From NCBI GenBank assembly GCA_029260315.1, contig JAJDDM010000063.1, positions 1-47,426 on the forward strand: a stretch of DNA of 47,426 bases, in the 5' to 3' direction. This stretch comes from Phycisphaerales bacterium (GTDB lineage: Bacteria > Planctomycetota > Phycisphaerae > Phycisphaerales > UBA1924). Both the position numbers and the translations under genes were made by a program. Shown in pieces: positions 34,401 through 40,920 of the stretch. Positions within the stretch are counted from its first letter, which is position 1; each line of letters opens with the position of its first letter. Below the pieces are notes generated by a model. The model did no database searches and was not told the DNA's origin. It saw only the letters and a program-made list of their open reading frames with translations.

Positions 34401-35895
34401 CGAGCGTGAGCGTGCGACCGTCCAGCGAGATGCTCAGCGGCTCGGCGTCGTCGCGTTCGAGCTGCGCGAACAGCGACTCGGCCTTGGCGACCGTCGCTTC
34501 GGGATCGGCAGAACTCAGCTCCATCAGCCGGATGTCACGCTGACGCTCCGGCGCAACGTCGATGTTGCGCACGAGGTTCTCGAAGGCGTCCACGTCCTCT
34601 GGCTCGCCGGCGACGAGCAGGCCCATGCGGTCCTGGGTCGCCGCGAACTGCACGAGCTGGCGCTGGCGGGGCGTCATCAGCCGCGAGACGACCTGCTCGA
34701 TGCTGCGGGCGTCGACGTGCTCGAGCCGGATCGTCCGCGCCACGCGCTCGGGCGCGCGGGCGTCGCCGGGCGCGGCCTGGGCCGAGCCCGGATCCACCTC
34801 CCCGATCAGCGCCCGCGCCTGCATCAACAGCGACGGGCTCGCGACGACCGTGATCTTGTTGACCTCCACCAGCGGCAGCACGTTCGGACGGCGGTCCTCG
34901 GGGATCGCCCCGAACAAGGCGTTCAGATGCTTCGCGGCGTCCGCGGCGGTGATCGTCGCCAGCTCGAAGGTCATCATCTGGCTCTCGCCGGCTGCCCCCT
35001 CGGGCACATCGAGCAGCGCGATCAGCTCGCGCACGGTCTCGATCCGCGACTCGGCCCCCGTCACCAGCACCGTGTTCGTCCGCGGGTCCGGATACAACTG
35101 GACCTGCGGCACGGTCTCTTCCTCGACGACCGTCTGCTTGCCGTTCTTGTCGACGATCACTTTCTTGATCCGCTCGCCGATGAGCGCCTTGAGCGCGTTG
35201 ACCACGGTCTCCGGATCGCTGTGCTTGAGCGGGAACAGTTCGGTCGCCGAGTCGATCGGCTTCTCGCTGTCGATCGCCCGAATGATCTCGCTGAGCCGGC
35301 GCACCTGGCCCGCGGTTTCGGTGATGATGACCATGTTCTGCGCCGGCACCGCCTGGATCCCGCCGAACTGGCTGATCAGCGGTTTGATCTGCTCGGCGAC
35401 CAGCGGGGCGAGCGCGTTGGACAGCGGCAGCGTGACCGTCACGATGCGATCCGGCGGCGTCCCGTCGTCGATCCCGCCTTCCATCACCGGCGTCGGCTTG
35501 GTGAACGAGCCCTCCAGCGTGCCCAGATACAGATAGTTGTCCTCTTGCCGCAGGTGCAGCCCGTGCATCTTGAGGCTCAGGTTCAGAATGCTCAGCGCTT
35601 CCTCAAAGGTGTACTTCTTGGCGCTGATGAACGTCATCGCCGCGTTCTCGGGGACCTGCGTCTCGCGGATGATGGGCAGCCCGCTCTCGCGGCTGAAGAA
35701 ATCCAGCACCTGATCGAACGGCGCGTCCTTGAAGTTGAACGCGATATTCGCGGTGTCCGCGCCGCCCTCGGGTGCGCTCTCGGGCGCAAGCTCCGCGACG
35801 CTCTCGTCGGGATCGACCGCCCACACCGGCGACGCGGCGCCCGCGGCGAGCACGAGGCACAAAGGAAAGTGATGGGATCTGAAGAACGAAGGCAT
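22489..35895 (-). CDS. gspD: Giant type II secretion secretin GspD with about 48 N1-like modules
   Basis: 4468 aa in one open frame; ordinary GspD is about 650-700 aa. Outer-membrane channel of the T2SS. The ATG has GGAGGAG 8 bp upstream. A signal peptide (about 1-26, cleavage after VWA) is followed by an N0 domain (about 46-125, IAFNFKDAPFDQVLDFFSRE). From about 149 to 4160 there are, by my count, 48 consecutive secretin_N-type modules averaging 84 residues, each with the pattern (I/V)xPLxxAxAxxVxxxLxxLx...V..D..TNSLIVSAxxxxxxxIxxLIxxLD. Three such modules are normal. The C-terminal secretin domain (from about 4165) is complete: VVIQVLLAEVTID, LEVLSRPSVTVNNNERA, TIMDGQTIVIGGLI and VPILGHIPIIGKAF, then a 75-residue tail that could bind a pilotin. 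Module 26 carries an acidic linker (about 2120-2150). Modules 9-13 (about 671-1059) and 14-18 (about 1060-1457) are a duplicated block. Last structural gene of the operon. Confidence 0.95.
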   Translation of the reverse strand: MPSFFRSHHFPLCLVLAAGAASPVWAVDPDESVAELAPESAPEGGADTANIAFNFKDAPFDQVLDFFSRESGLPIIRETQVPENAAMTFISAKKYTFEEALSILNLSLKMHGLHLRQEDNYLYLGTLEGSFTKPTPVMEGGIDDGTPPDRIVTVTLPLSNALAPLVAEQIKPLISQFGGIQAVPAQNMVIITETAGQVRRLSEIIRAIDSEKPIDSATELFPLKHSDPETVVNALKALIGERIKKVIVDKNGKQTVVEEETVPQVQLYPDPRTNTVLVTGAESRIETVRELIALLDVPEGAAGESQMMTFELATITAADAAKHLNALFGAIPEDRRPNVLPLVEVNKITVVASPSLLMQARALIGEVDPGSAQAAPGDARAPERVARTIRLEHVDARSIEQVVSRLMTPRQRQLVQFAATQDRMGLLVAGEPEDVDAFENLVRNIDVAPERQRDIRLMELSSADPEATVAKAESLFAQLERDDAEPLSISLDGRTLTLVGSPEQIGEFERMLRSAESLIKVTLETRRYDLSVREPSEIARQLPRIAMPMLERADGAPATTPQLDPIDELDTLIVRAEPGQFAVIEELIQRLDAAQPGDTDLRVTRVSRGDIVQIAARARELFDERTAHRDDIAPPEVRVEEDAGSLVITGSPEAIRLFDDAVRQAQQLLPPDRTTRIYDVQHLEASEIVAPLNQLMGSADSIDPSRKVPDPTVQVVERTNSLMVTAEPTQHQLIAQFITRLDSLEPTDLPPLKLLQLRTADAVAISQMLSQQYSKRPQADRSARPVEVRADAATNTLIVSAHPDLFEEIKAFVDDLNTERVEGPERITFLFTLKVAKAVDVAAAMDKLYPEPPMPRDRRNQPMPWLQKEKEVTVSADPSSNSLIIDAPADRRESLEELAEKLDRVEVPPIAQLRTYRIEKADLNAIASTLQNLSRNGNLSAPATSGGQPVRVVIETEPRSNTLIVAGDDVTFERVEQMLQDLSAVPIERGLRIVPIANADAALVRDRAMAIYDAQVAQIESAGAVDVTVNADTNSLEVVADDEAMQRFMDVLDELQRQAGPAREMRLIELRFASSETIVGFLEDLVASSASFRAGGGADPVFEAIEATNTLMVAAQPGQLPLIEQLVRNLDSEQQGEQPPIRILRLRSTDASNLASVLQGAYDRRPAEDKATRPVSIQADSATNTLIVSAHEEILPEIEQLITDLNEQQAYDDEGREIRIFPLKVARAEELAKTIDAMFPEPPMPYDPRSRQPRPDLRQPKEVVVRADTATNSIIVDAPAKRLAGFEQLVRSLDQHKLTDDLEVRTYRIERAELSAISRTLSELARTGALGATGQAQVTIETESMSRSLIVSGPTAIFSRVEAVLNDLDERPDMPATTMRLYPLAHARAERVQPLLERLLEQRLREDQERESGGVIDIQSLLEVAADGASNTLIIAAPEPIQQIAQQLIEALDVEAAQIGRSIIRVVPLTYASAADVSQTLIQAKPTIEWPSGGENLSIIPAAGSNALVLTGAQGDLKKLEELIEPLDRRPSDDEAPGVETFQLQHAEAGDIAQTVERLLGDQLASDPRILAAQIRYFRGQIPQRATVRVEADARTNSLIVSGPTASLELAKEIISRIDQPAGDADRTVLTFTPTKGEPDALIRTVSRIIEAKLPSERRTLELVHEARTGSIVAIGSPEQVAEAMKQLAEFDDRAIAMPALDLQLFDLAHADARAVAGTVQTMLGDRSRWPDTLRQAERAGLGVPAPRVNAEPDTNRLVISVPSALLPLAQGLIATLDTPASAGSTDLRVFRLSRGDAASVAQALTAALGADLKPGERAPVVTAETESNAVVIAATSERLDQAQALIEQMDAATDTSGVGVRTIFLENARAESIAPLVEQVLMRQSELDLLPEWQIASYLARRRPGEGVDQPVRVIAEPRLNAIVVSAPLAALQLAEDVVRELDVDRTPGPGSSRIVRVITPSNADAGELAQSLEAVLSEDDSGLQPPIIRVDSSSNTLIVRGSEEQLSRIESLVEQIDRATLATSREMRMIRVDPARVNAGVMAATLKQLLEQSSGVKVEVISVEDLLKEPGTEGSRSNRLDIRALEWVAPQHKSTLDAIRTMMLSTAIGTVVQPADDPADDPGGDESDDDPKDDGPGAPPGVTIAVDPATNSLVILGSTRLADRIAALVEQLQDQFPLAPTTVRVVNLPETIDPREVTALIRETIRQVGRSSIDNPGGFTGAVSITPDPTGSAVVVWANDADFQVVGKLIASVARSESATSLSVKVYPLSNIDANSAASAVTDLVSPSPTGRQARRIRDLDLTFEGQDGTVRATIDPASVAVTADPGGTSIIVSAPASSFQLIDAFVGLIDQSPVSAQKPIRTVKLEQADAAVVAQSLERFFQQRAQINQRSGRRAAPPVAIIGDRKSGTLVISASDEDFEQIESLISTFDEAAPSKALDIRIIRLENARVTDIEETIEDLEFELRWGGNFFFFRRGDEQQDTLITQVNQRTNSVVLIGNGERLESFERIVRALDVSEATQTQQVVRAVPVERADLQAVARLVEQSLATPGWRSWRGPDPDGVQIEIDRQQRLLFIMGARPRVDLAIEHINALDQAATGEGHVIQSIPLEFAQADRAARSLERFFRDRARAEGRPADEVAIIGSEDGNVLIISGPQESIETVQGLIDQIDQPELGDDRLIEVYTIKNAEVREVARAITQTFPSRRADERVIVTPQESTDTVIVSAPSSMGPEIEHLIALLDSPPSTDDVTFVSVPLEKARAADIVRTLQSSLPENLKIQITAVERSNSLLLTGSAETIELVRAQIETLDTAPPKIMQDFKRFEIAHARASEVYFPLIQLLRNRSMGPNEPAPSLDYLIDENVIVVSATPEQMADIEKIIAQLDTPSDVNRTTEFVKLRFAEAETVRRALEIFYGRFARESAGAEDRNVTIVTDTATNSLVISASESSWEGIRALLAKLDTEAYDTSRQIEVIPLAHADAASVAKALNEGFGSQVRRQLEAERAREGGTRNNRSGGENGEREQPPPMSDVIVSGDDQTPTVSAEAISNSLIVFADRDDLVRIRAIVEQLDLPDVLRLPPPRVIPLQGGRASELANAVRKAFSNLTPREGSRRGVLIFGDDASNTIIVRADDEPFEQIAALIETLQGHVDTSRLSSRVLRVSSMPAARLRETVLRTFRPVAQQAGEQLTVEVERQSNALVIASSERIFNEIESLVEDLDAGFEGVGGANALGQSVLIIDVKHNTPEQVQQMLNQLGVTRPPPQDRPGIVSEPITIVPMRTRSSLAIVASPADAQTITALVRALDAEPTESTQHVEVVPLRLADASAVVQTMESLLSTEQRGGAAPADALAEHIRRLSIAHPDWNKGKLEIDLSLPIKLTPDPQTNAVAIASSEANVKALTDVVKMLDTLPIGDAVVVRIFPMENASAARVRAIVEQLFRQGEALRRLPGTQRQGLPPTVTGQALAGEISATVDDRTNALIVAGREEAVAFVETLIAQLDSDEIASWVEPVIIPLDHADPVKLARTLSDVLVRGLQTAPEALGIQQQIARLRVVREGGDPAGVEADLFAPMTGLVITAEEQLGSLIVVGSTSNLQVVKELVSMLDVEAAGAGNEIRVYPLEHAAADRVSQTLRGIFQERERAGTIRPEDRLIVSSDIRTNTLIVSTSPRSIEILESLLTTLDSEEAKESVGVHVLHVPGTDVRQLATIIESLMRERIDAVRRSGVPQSPSDAFSVEASPATSSLIIASSDENLEVVKELIATLTSDEVTDRGDLSTELINVGKGQAGDIADAINELYVERENERRGERAVNVVPNERLNVLIVTGTADDIAQIRALVDSLSQAEVTTEQDMRRIELSTANALEVVNLLQQVLAGRAIGGGRTIGGQATKINFYRYKLEVGLRQLEPGQMGDPMGDEVKTVAEIDDALRQQIRLTPDLRTNSVVIVAPPQIMNLIVEIIEDLDTTTAGNRNIEMFRLTNADAFAMAEVLSDLFNLRQDGNAFVLIPSPLVGPDPLSDDPDALDLFGGQTVTPVPDERQELSITIDPRTNTLLVSGTAEYLELVRSVVTELDTIEATERERLVYHLRNAKADEVEETLRDYFQTEADRIRQTLRPEQMGSLARLLEQEVTIVGDIKSNKLVVSASPRYIETIRGIIEELDAAPPQVVIQVLLAEVTIDRSNTWGMDLRVGPLGGDMYIFNSTPAGGAVSTALGLPTLSVASDDFGLLVRALEEQGRLEVLSRPSVTVNNNERAQINVGDDVGIVDGVTTFTDGNTQPILRREEVGVSIEVTPTISADGFVRLEIIPEISNVSNRTTQVSAGLETPIIARRRVDTVVTIMDGQTIVIGGLIQNSTEDRKTKVPILGHIPIIGKAFQTDQFNDVRTELLIILTPKVIRGAGDTQVQRALSERAINQISAEEGIRRMLSDGISEDLKRSTNQMPEAKPNDGSDQDEPEGLLVKPASLDTDPPLE

Positions 35896-35961
35896 GGTCA
35901 GCTCCTCCGAGCCGGAAGGTCGTGCGGGCTCCGCCGCGTCGGACGCTCTCTTGCTCTTAAC

Positions 35962-36960
35962 TCAGGTCGGTCTGTCGGATTCCGGAATCTCGCGCCGCTC
36001 GGTCATCACGCTATCGGTGAAGAACTCATATTGCGTGCCGTCGATCTCGAACACGGCCCGCTCCTGCTGCGGCTGGGCGCCGAGGAACCTCGCCCCCAGC
36101 AGCGATTGGCCCCGCGAGAGCGTCCGCCACTCGCCCGTCGACGGGTTCGCCAGCCACACCTCCACGCCCACGGTTCCCATCGCGACGCCGCTCAGACGCC
36201 ACTTGTCGTAGGGCGGGGGCGGGGGCGGCTTGGGCGCGTCATCCACGACCACCACCGCCGCAGGCGGCGCGGGCGCGTTCGGCATGTAGCGAAAAACATT
36301 CTTCATCGCGATCGGCGTGATGCGATCCAGCGCAAGCGGATCCATCGGCGCGACCACTAACGCGTGCGCCTCGCGAACCACGTCGGGCATGTACAGCGAC
36401 CGCGTGCGCAAATCGATGTCGAACCGCGTCCGCTCCTGGTCCGCTGGCTTGAGCGAGATCCGCAGCACGCGGTGCAGCCACGGCTGGCTCTGGGCGAGCG
36501 CCACGAGCTGGAGCGTCTGCTCCAGCGACCCCGTCGCCTGCACGCTCGCGCCGATCGTCGCGAAATCGGCCTGCTTTTTGAGCAGATCGCGGATCGCCCG
36601 GTTCGTGCCGCGAGCGTTGATGTACGGGCTCGCCACCGGGCGCGGGCGCTCCGACGAGATCGTCGCGTCATGCACCCCGGCCTCGGTCACCAGCGCCGCC
36701 AGGCCCGTCCGCAGCACATGCTCGGCCTGGTCGACCGACCCGCCGACGGCGCCCCGAGCGTGCTCGGCGATCGCCCGGCGCGCCGGCCCGATCCGCTGCA
36801 CCGCCTTTTCATATTCAGCGTTCTGTGTCGTCAGCGTCGCGAGCTCATCCAACAGCGCGTCCCGCTTGCTCGCGTAGAACTTGTTGTAACCCCACAGGCC
36901 GACGATGAGCACGAGCACGCCCGCGCCGCCGACCTTGATGAGCGTGCGCGGCGAGCTCAC
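35962..36960 (-). CDS. gspM: GspM/PilO-like inner-membrane protein with C-terminal GspC-HR/PilP-like domain
   Basis: 332 aa. An N-terminal membrane anchor (about 9-25) is followed by a helical and then alpha/beta region (28-205) of GspM/PilO type, a Pro-rich linker (228-250, ending PPPPPP) and a C-terminal beta-rich domain (253-318: WRLSGVAMGTVGVEVWLAN...LSRGQSLLGARFLG...FEIDGTQYEFF). The latter resembles the homology region of GspC and PilP, which in T2SS and type IV pili contacts the N0 domain of the secretin. No separate gspC is seen, so this looks like a GspM-GspC fusion bridging the inner membrane to GspD. Its start overlaps the gspL stop by 4 bp (ATGA) and it ends 66 bp before gspD. The GspM assignment rests mainly on position and topology. 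Confidence 0.75.
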   Translation of the reverse strand: MSSPRTLIKVGGAGVLVLIVGLWGYNKFYASKRDALLDELATLTTQNAEYEKAVQRIGPARRAIAEHARGAVGGSVDQAEHVLRTGLAALVTEAGVHDATISSERPRPVASPYINARGTNRAIRDLLKKQADFATIGASVQATGSLEQTLQLVALAQSQPWLHRVLRISLKPADQERTRFDIDLRTRSLYMPDVVREAHALVVAPMDPLALDRITPIAMKNVFRYMPNAPAPPAAVVVVDDAPKPPPPPPYDKWRLSGVAMGTVGVEVWLANPSTGEWRTLSRGQSLLGARFLGAQPQQERAVFEIDGTQYEFFTDSVMTERREIPESDRPT

Positions 36961-38447
36961 GGCGAACCCTCCCCACCCCGCAGCTCCGGCGACAGCTCGC
37001 CCGTCGCCAGGCGGAACGCATACTTGTCGCCGACGTCGGGCCCAACTGTGCTGACCCGGTAGATCCCGCCCGCGAGCAGACGCTCGCGAAGCTCAGTAAT
37101 GAGCCCCTCGCGGCTGGCCGACCCGCCGAAGGAGAACGTCGCGACGGCCGGCGCGGTCCAGTCGCCTTGCAGGCCGGCGCCGGTTCTATTGAAGACGACG
37201 TCGCCGCCCTCGAACTGGGCGCTGATCGAGTTGACTAAGCCATCCTCTGGATCGGGCAGGCGATCGCTGAGCCACCGCAGGTGCGCGACCCAGTCGGTGT
37301 CGGGCTCACGCCATGCCTCCAGGTGCGCGCTGCGCGCAAGGTTGCGGTACAACTCGCCGGTCTGCGACGCGAGCGTCTTCTGCTGCTCGCGAGCCGCGTT
37401 AACCTGCCTCTGTAGTCTCGACAGCTCCTTGCTCGCGACGAGCCATCCCCCGCCGGCGAGCACGATCAGCGCCAGCACGCCCACCAGCGCGAGCTGGCGA
37501 ACCCCCGCGGTGCGATCGGCGGGCTTGCGCGGGTTGGCGAAGTCCAGCACCTCGCCACCGGTCGCGGCCGCGACCCCAACCACCGCCAAGAGCTCCGCCG
37601 GCACGGGCGTGCGAGACTCGATCCACGTCGGACACGCGATGGCCCGGCTGGTCGTCTCCAACGCCTGACCGCAGCGCGTCGCCACCCGACGCGACAGCTC
37701 GTCGTCGCTCAGCACCAGGATCGAGTCGATCTCGCCGGCGCCCGGCGAGACGCGATACCCCATCCACGTCCGCTTGACCTCGACTGCCAAACGCTCGGCG
37801 TACGCGTCCAGCGGCTCGCCCTCCGCCGGTCGATCAATCTCGACCGAACGCGCAAAGACCGGGCGACCGGCCTCCAGAACCACGATCTCCGCCGAGCCCG
37901 GCCCGAGTGCAATCCCCAGCAGCAACTCGTCGGCGTACCCGGCTCTGCTGGCGATCGGCTCGACCCCGCGCGCCAGCAGATGAATGTGCGCGACCTTGAG
38001 CCCGGCGTGCTCGCTCACCTCCCGCAGCCAGGCCATCCGCTCGTCCGGCAGCGCCCCCGCGAGCACGAACCGCGCCCCGCCATGGGTGATCGGCTCGCCG
38101 TGGTCGATCACCGCCTCGTGCGCCACGGCGATCTGGCGGGTCATGTTGAGTTGGACAAGAGATGCCAGCTCGCGATCATCGACCCCCTCGGGCACGTCCA
38201 GCCGCTTGAGCACCACGTCGCGCCGGGGTAGCGCGATCGTCACCGAGCCCTTGGCCAGCGACGCCTCGCGCAGCCGCTCGCCCACCCACTTGCCCATCTG
38301 CACGCCGTTGGAGGGGTCAACGCTGTCGGGCCTGCGGGCCAGCAGCGATTCATGCACCACCACGCCATCGGCCGATCGAGAGACACCGACAGCGCTCAGG
38401 TAATCGCGGTCCAGCTCCAGAATCGTCGTGGCCCGTCGAGACGACAT
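36957..38447 (-). CDS. gspL: GspL/PilM-PilN-like inner-membrane assembly protein
   Basis: 496 aa. The cytoplasmic part (about 1-300) has an actin-like PilM/GspL fold (ILELDRDYLSAVGV, SVTIALPRRDVVLKRL, LLLGIALGPGSAEIVVLEAGRPVFAR). A membrane helix follows at about 318-336 (LALVGVLALIVLAGGGWLV), then a coiled coil and a ferredoxin-like periplasmic domain as in PilN/GspL. In T2SS this protein recruits the GspE ATPase to the membrane. The start is Met at 38447, sharing one base with the gspK stop (TGATG), which is better coupled than the Met nine codons upstream. It overlaps gspM by 4 bp. Confidence 0.85.
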   Translation of the reverse strand: MSSRRATTILELDRDYLSAVGVSRSADGVVVHESLLARRPDSVDPSNGVQMGKWVGERLREASLAKGSVTIALPRRDVVLKRLDVPEGVDDRELASLVQLNMTRQIAVAHEAVIDHGEPITHGGARFVLAGALPDERMAWLREVSEHAGLKVAHIHLLARGVEPIASRAGYADELLLGIALGPGSAEIVVLEAGRPVFARSVEIDRPAEGEPLDAYAERLAVEVKRTWMGYRVSPGAGEIDSILVLSDDELSRRVATRCGQALETTSRAIACPTWIESRTPVPAELLAVVGVAAATGGEVLDFANPRKPADRTAGVRQLALVGVLALIVLAGGGWLVASKELSRLQRQVNAAREQQKTLASQTGELYRNLARSAHLEAWREPDTDWVAHLRWLSDRLPDPEDGLVNSISAQFEGGDVVFNRTGAGLQGDWTAPAVATFSFGGSASREGLITELRERLLAGGIYRVSTVGPDVGDKYAFRLATGELSPELRGGEGSP

Positions 38448-40159
38448 CAGCGCGCAGCCCTCCGGTCTGTCCATCGGCCAATACGACGGTCAACCATGAC
38501 CTGATCGGACGCGGATTCATCCGGATCAATCGGCGTTCTGTCAGGATTTCGTTCGTCTGGCTCGCCATCTAGCGGATCGTCCATAGGATCGTCGAGTTCA
38601 TCGCCCATGGGGTCGTCGAACTCATCGCCCATCGGGTCATCCATCGGATCGCCGAACGGGTTGGTGTCGAACGGGTCACCAGGATCCGTGAGGGGGTCTT
38701 GTTCGCCCAGATCCGTGTTCGAACGATCCGCGTACCGGTCCCGCGGATCATCCTCCAACATCGCCGCGATCGGATCGTCCGCGAACAGATCAGCCTCCGC
38801 CGCCAGGCTCTCGCCAAGCTGGCGTGACTCGCTCGCGACCGCCCGGGCCACGCCCAGCATCGTCACGTCCCACAGATACGCAACCCGCGGCTTCGACGAC
38901 GCGACATCGATCACCGCCTCGACCACCCGCCGATGCTCCAGCGGCTCATCGGAGACCGCCATCGACACGCTCGGCCCGCCGATATCGAACGTGCCGCCCG
39001 CCCGCTGGCTCCGCCACCCACCCTCGATCCTGACGCGGTATTGCAGCGAGCGCGTCGCGAGCCAGTCCACCGCCTCGATGAACTGCTCACTCTCCAGCAC
39101 GCCCTGAGTCAATGGCCACACCACCGACTGCCGCTCGGTCTCGCTGAGCATCTCGCGCGTCGCGACCAACTGCTCGGCGGCGTCCTGATCGATCCCCGGC
39201 ACGCACGCCAGCACCGCCGCGGGCGCGGCGTTCAGATCGATCCGACCCAACCGGAACTCGTCGTCGCTGGTCGTCAGAACATCCAGCACCTCCGCCCAGG
39301 TCTCGTAGTCGGTCGGCGCGAACTGCTGGACAACTCGGCACACATCCGCGTCGGTCGCGAAGCTCGTCCCGGCCTCGAACAACTGCTGGACAATCGGCAC
39401 GGCCTCGTCGCCGAAGCGCTCCCCCACCGCGTCGCCAAGCTCATCCGACCACTCCACGTCGAAGTTCAGACGCAGATTCCCCCGGAACTGCTCGTCGTCC
39501 AGCCCCGCCTGCACGTTCGGCTCGAAGCTGTAGACCGTCAGCAGATCGATCAGTCGCGTGCCGGAAAGCGAATACAACGCCTGAGCGTCGGCGGCGCTCT
39601 GCCGGCTCTCGCTCATGAACGACCCGCCGAAGCCCTCCTCGCCCTGCGCCTCTCCATAGAGCAGCGCGGGCGTCACGCCCTCGACCTCCAGCAGCTCGAC
39701 CACGCTTGCGAACGGGCGTGCGTCGACGATCGCCTGCGCCAGTGTCTCGTCGATCGCGTCGAGGCCCGTGAGCATCTCGTTGGTCACATGGTTGATGTCC
39801 AGCTTGCCGCACTCGCTCTGGGCGAGTTCCTGCCCTTCGCCATCGACCGCCAAGAGACGCACCACGCCCTCGCGCCCGGCCTCGTCGGTGAACAGGATCC
39901 ACTCGCCGGTCAGTTCCGGGCGCAGCCCCGCGAGTAGATCTTCGCGCTGTTCGGCCAGCTCGCTCATCGCCGCCAAGACGCCCGACCACGCCAGCGCCCG
40001 CGCCTGGTCCTGGCGCATCGACGTGTTGGTACTCTGGCGCTGCGCATCGACACCCAGCAGCACCGTCGTTCCCACCAACGACCCGATGGTCACCAGCACC
40101 AGCACGCCCAAGAGCGCAGAGCCCCGCCATCGCGCATGAGCTTGCCCCGCGCCCCTCAT
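38447..40159 (-). CDS. gspK: T2SS minor pseudopilin GspK with acidic repeat tail
   Basis: 570 aa; typical GspK is about 320. The tip pseudopilin has a short leader and then G-SALLGVLVLVTIGSLVG, which lacks the Glu5 of other pseudopilins, as is usual for GspK. The body contains the GspK-type helix-hairpin-helix segments (CGKLDINHVTNEML, LDAIDETLAQAIVDARP and, later, DLNAAPAAVLACVPGID). About 100 C-terminal residues are very acidic and repetitive, with units like DDPMGDEFDDPMGDELDDP (nucleotides about 38570-38680), and probably disordered or calcium-binding. It overlaps gspJ by 4 bp and gspL by 1 bp. Confidence 0.9.
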   Translation of the reverse strand: MRGAGQAHARWRGSALLGVLVLVTIGSLVGTTVLLGVDAQRQSTNTSMRQDQARALAWSGVLAAMSELAEQREDLLAGLRPELTGEWILFTDEAGREGVVRLLAVDGEGQELAQSECGKLDINHVTNEMLTGLDAIDETLAQAIVDARPFASVVELLEVEGVTPALLYGEAQGEEGFGGSFMSESRQSAADAQALYSLSGTRLIDLLTVYSFEPNVQAGLDDEQFRGNLRLNFDVEWSDELGDAVGERFGDEAVPIVQQLFEAGTSFATDADVCRVVQQFAPTDYETWAEVLDVLTTSDDEFRLGRIDLNAAPAAVLACVPGIDQDAAEQLVATREMLSETERQSVVWPLTQGVLESEQFIEAVDWLATRSLQYRVRIEGGWRSQRAGGTFDIGGPSVSMAVSDEPLEHRRVVEAVIDVASSKPRVAYLWDVTMLGVARAVASESRQLGESLAAEADLFADDPIAAMLEDDPRDRYADRSNTDLGEQDPLTDPGDPFDTNPFGDPMDDPMGDEFDDPMGDELDDPMDDPLDGEPDERNPDRTPIDPDESASDQVMVDRRIGRWTDRRAAR

Positions 40160-40920
40160 GACCGCTCTCCGTCGCCGCTCGATGCGGTCGGGCCATCGGG
40201 AACCACGATCACCCGCAACCGATCCGGCGGCGGGATCGGCTTGTCCTGCTCCTCCAACGCCTCCATCTCCTCGATCATCGCCAGCCGCTCGGCCTCCTCG
40301 GCCATCAGCTCCTCGAGAACTTGATCCTCCAGCGCCTCGTCCGGCAGCGAAGCCTCCAACTCGCTCGGCGGGTCGTCCCCCTCGCCCGTGTGAAACCAGA
40401 TCGCGATCTCGATCGCCGCCGGCAAAGACCCGGCGCTCTGGGAGTTGAACGAACTCGACCAGGAATGTCCGTTGTGGTACCGGAACCGCACGCGATCGAG
40501 CTTCGCGATCGCTTCCAACGCCGGCGATGACCCGCCCTCGAATCGCCCCGCGCGCAGCTCCCGAGTCCCGCGGTCGTACACGAACTCGCTGCCCTGAAGA
40601 TCGCCCAGCGGCACGCTCGCGAGATCGCCCAGCATCGGCGGCGTCACGCCGCGCGTCAGCACGCGGATCCGCGTCGCGCTCCCATCGATCCCCGCGGCCC
40701 CGCCGCCGGCGACCATCGACGCGAACAGATCGGTCTCCAGCCGCTCGATGATCGCCCCGCTCGCCTGCGCCTGGGAGACGTGCTCGGTCGCCTGATCGCG
40801 CCGCAGCATCAGATTATCCATGAACGCGAACACGCCGCCGGAGAGCACCAGTGCCAGCGAGATCGCCAGCAGCACTTCCAGCAACGTGAACGCACGAACC
40901 TGGCGGCGGGAACAACTCAT
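40156..40920 (-). CDS. gspJ: T2SS minor pseudopilin GspJ
   Basis: 254 aa. Prepilin-type N-terminus RQVRA-FTLLEVLLAISLALVLSGG with the conserved Glu5. The residue before the cleavage site is Ala rather than the usual Gly. The GspJ-like beta region has DRVRFRYHNG and AAIEIAIWFHTGEG. A charged helical insertion rich in Glu and Met (about 200-230, LEDQVLEELMAEEAERL) is unusual. Expected to form the pseudopilus tip with GspI and GspK. Four-bp ATGA overlaps on both sides show translational coupling. Confidence 0.9.
   Translation of the reverse strand: MSCSRRQVRAFTLLEVLLAISLALVLSGGVFAFMDNLMLRRDQATEHVSQAQASGAIIERLETDLFASMVAGGGAAGIDGSATRIRVLTRGVTPPMLGDLASVPLGDLQGSEFVYDRGTRELRAGRFEGGSSPALEAIAKLDRVRFRYHNGHSWSSSFNSQSAGSLPAAIEIAIWFHTGEGDDPPSELEASLPDEALEDQVLEELMAEEAERLAMIEEMEALEEQDKPIPPPDRLRVIVVPDGPTASSGDGERS

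Noticed and set aside
22489-35895. The giant secretin as an assembly artefact or a fusion of several genes
   Set aside because: The modules are divergent, so collapsed or duplicated reads are unlikely, there is no internal signal peptide or pore domain, and the frame stays open for 13.4 kb. Long-read confirmation would still be decisive.
31690-36360. Plus-strand open frame of 1556 codons opposite gspD
   Set aside because: It is antisense to the conserved secretin modules, composed mainly of Arg, Asp, Val, Leu and Gly as expected from GC-rich codon bias, and has no recognisable domain.
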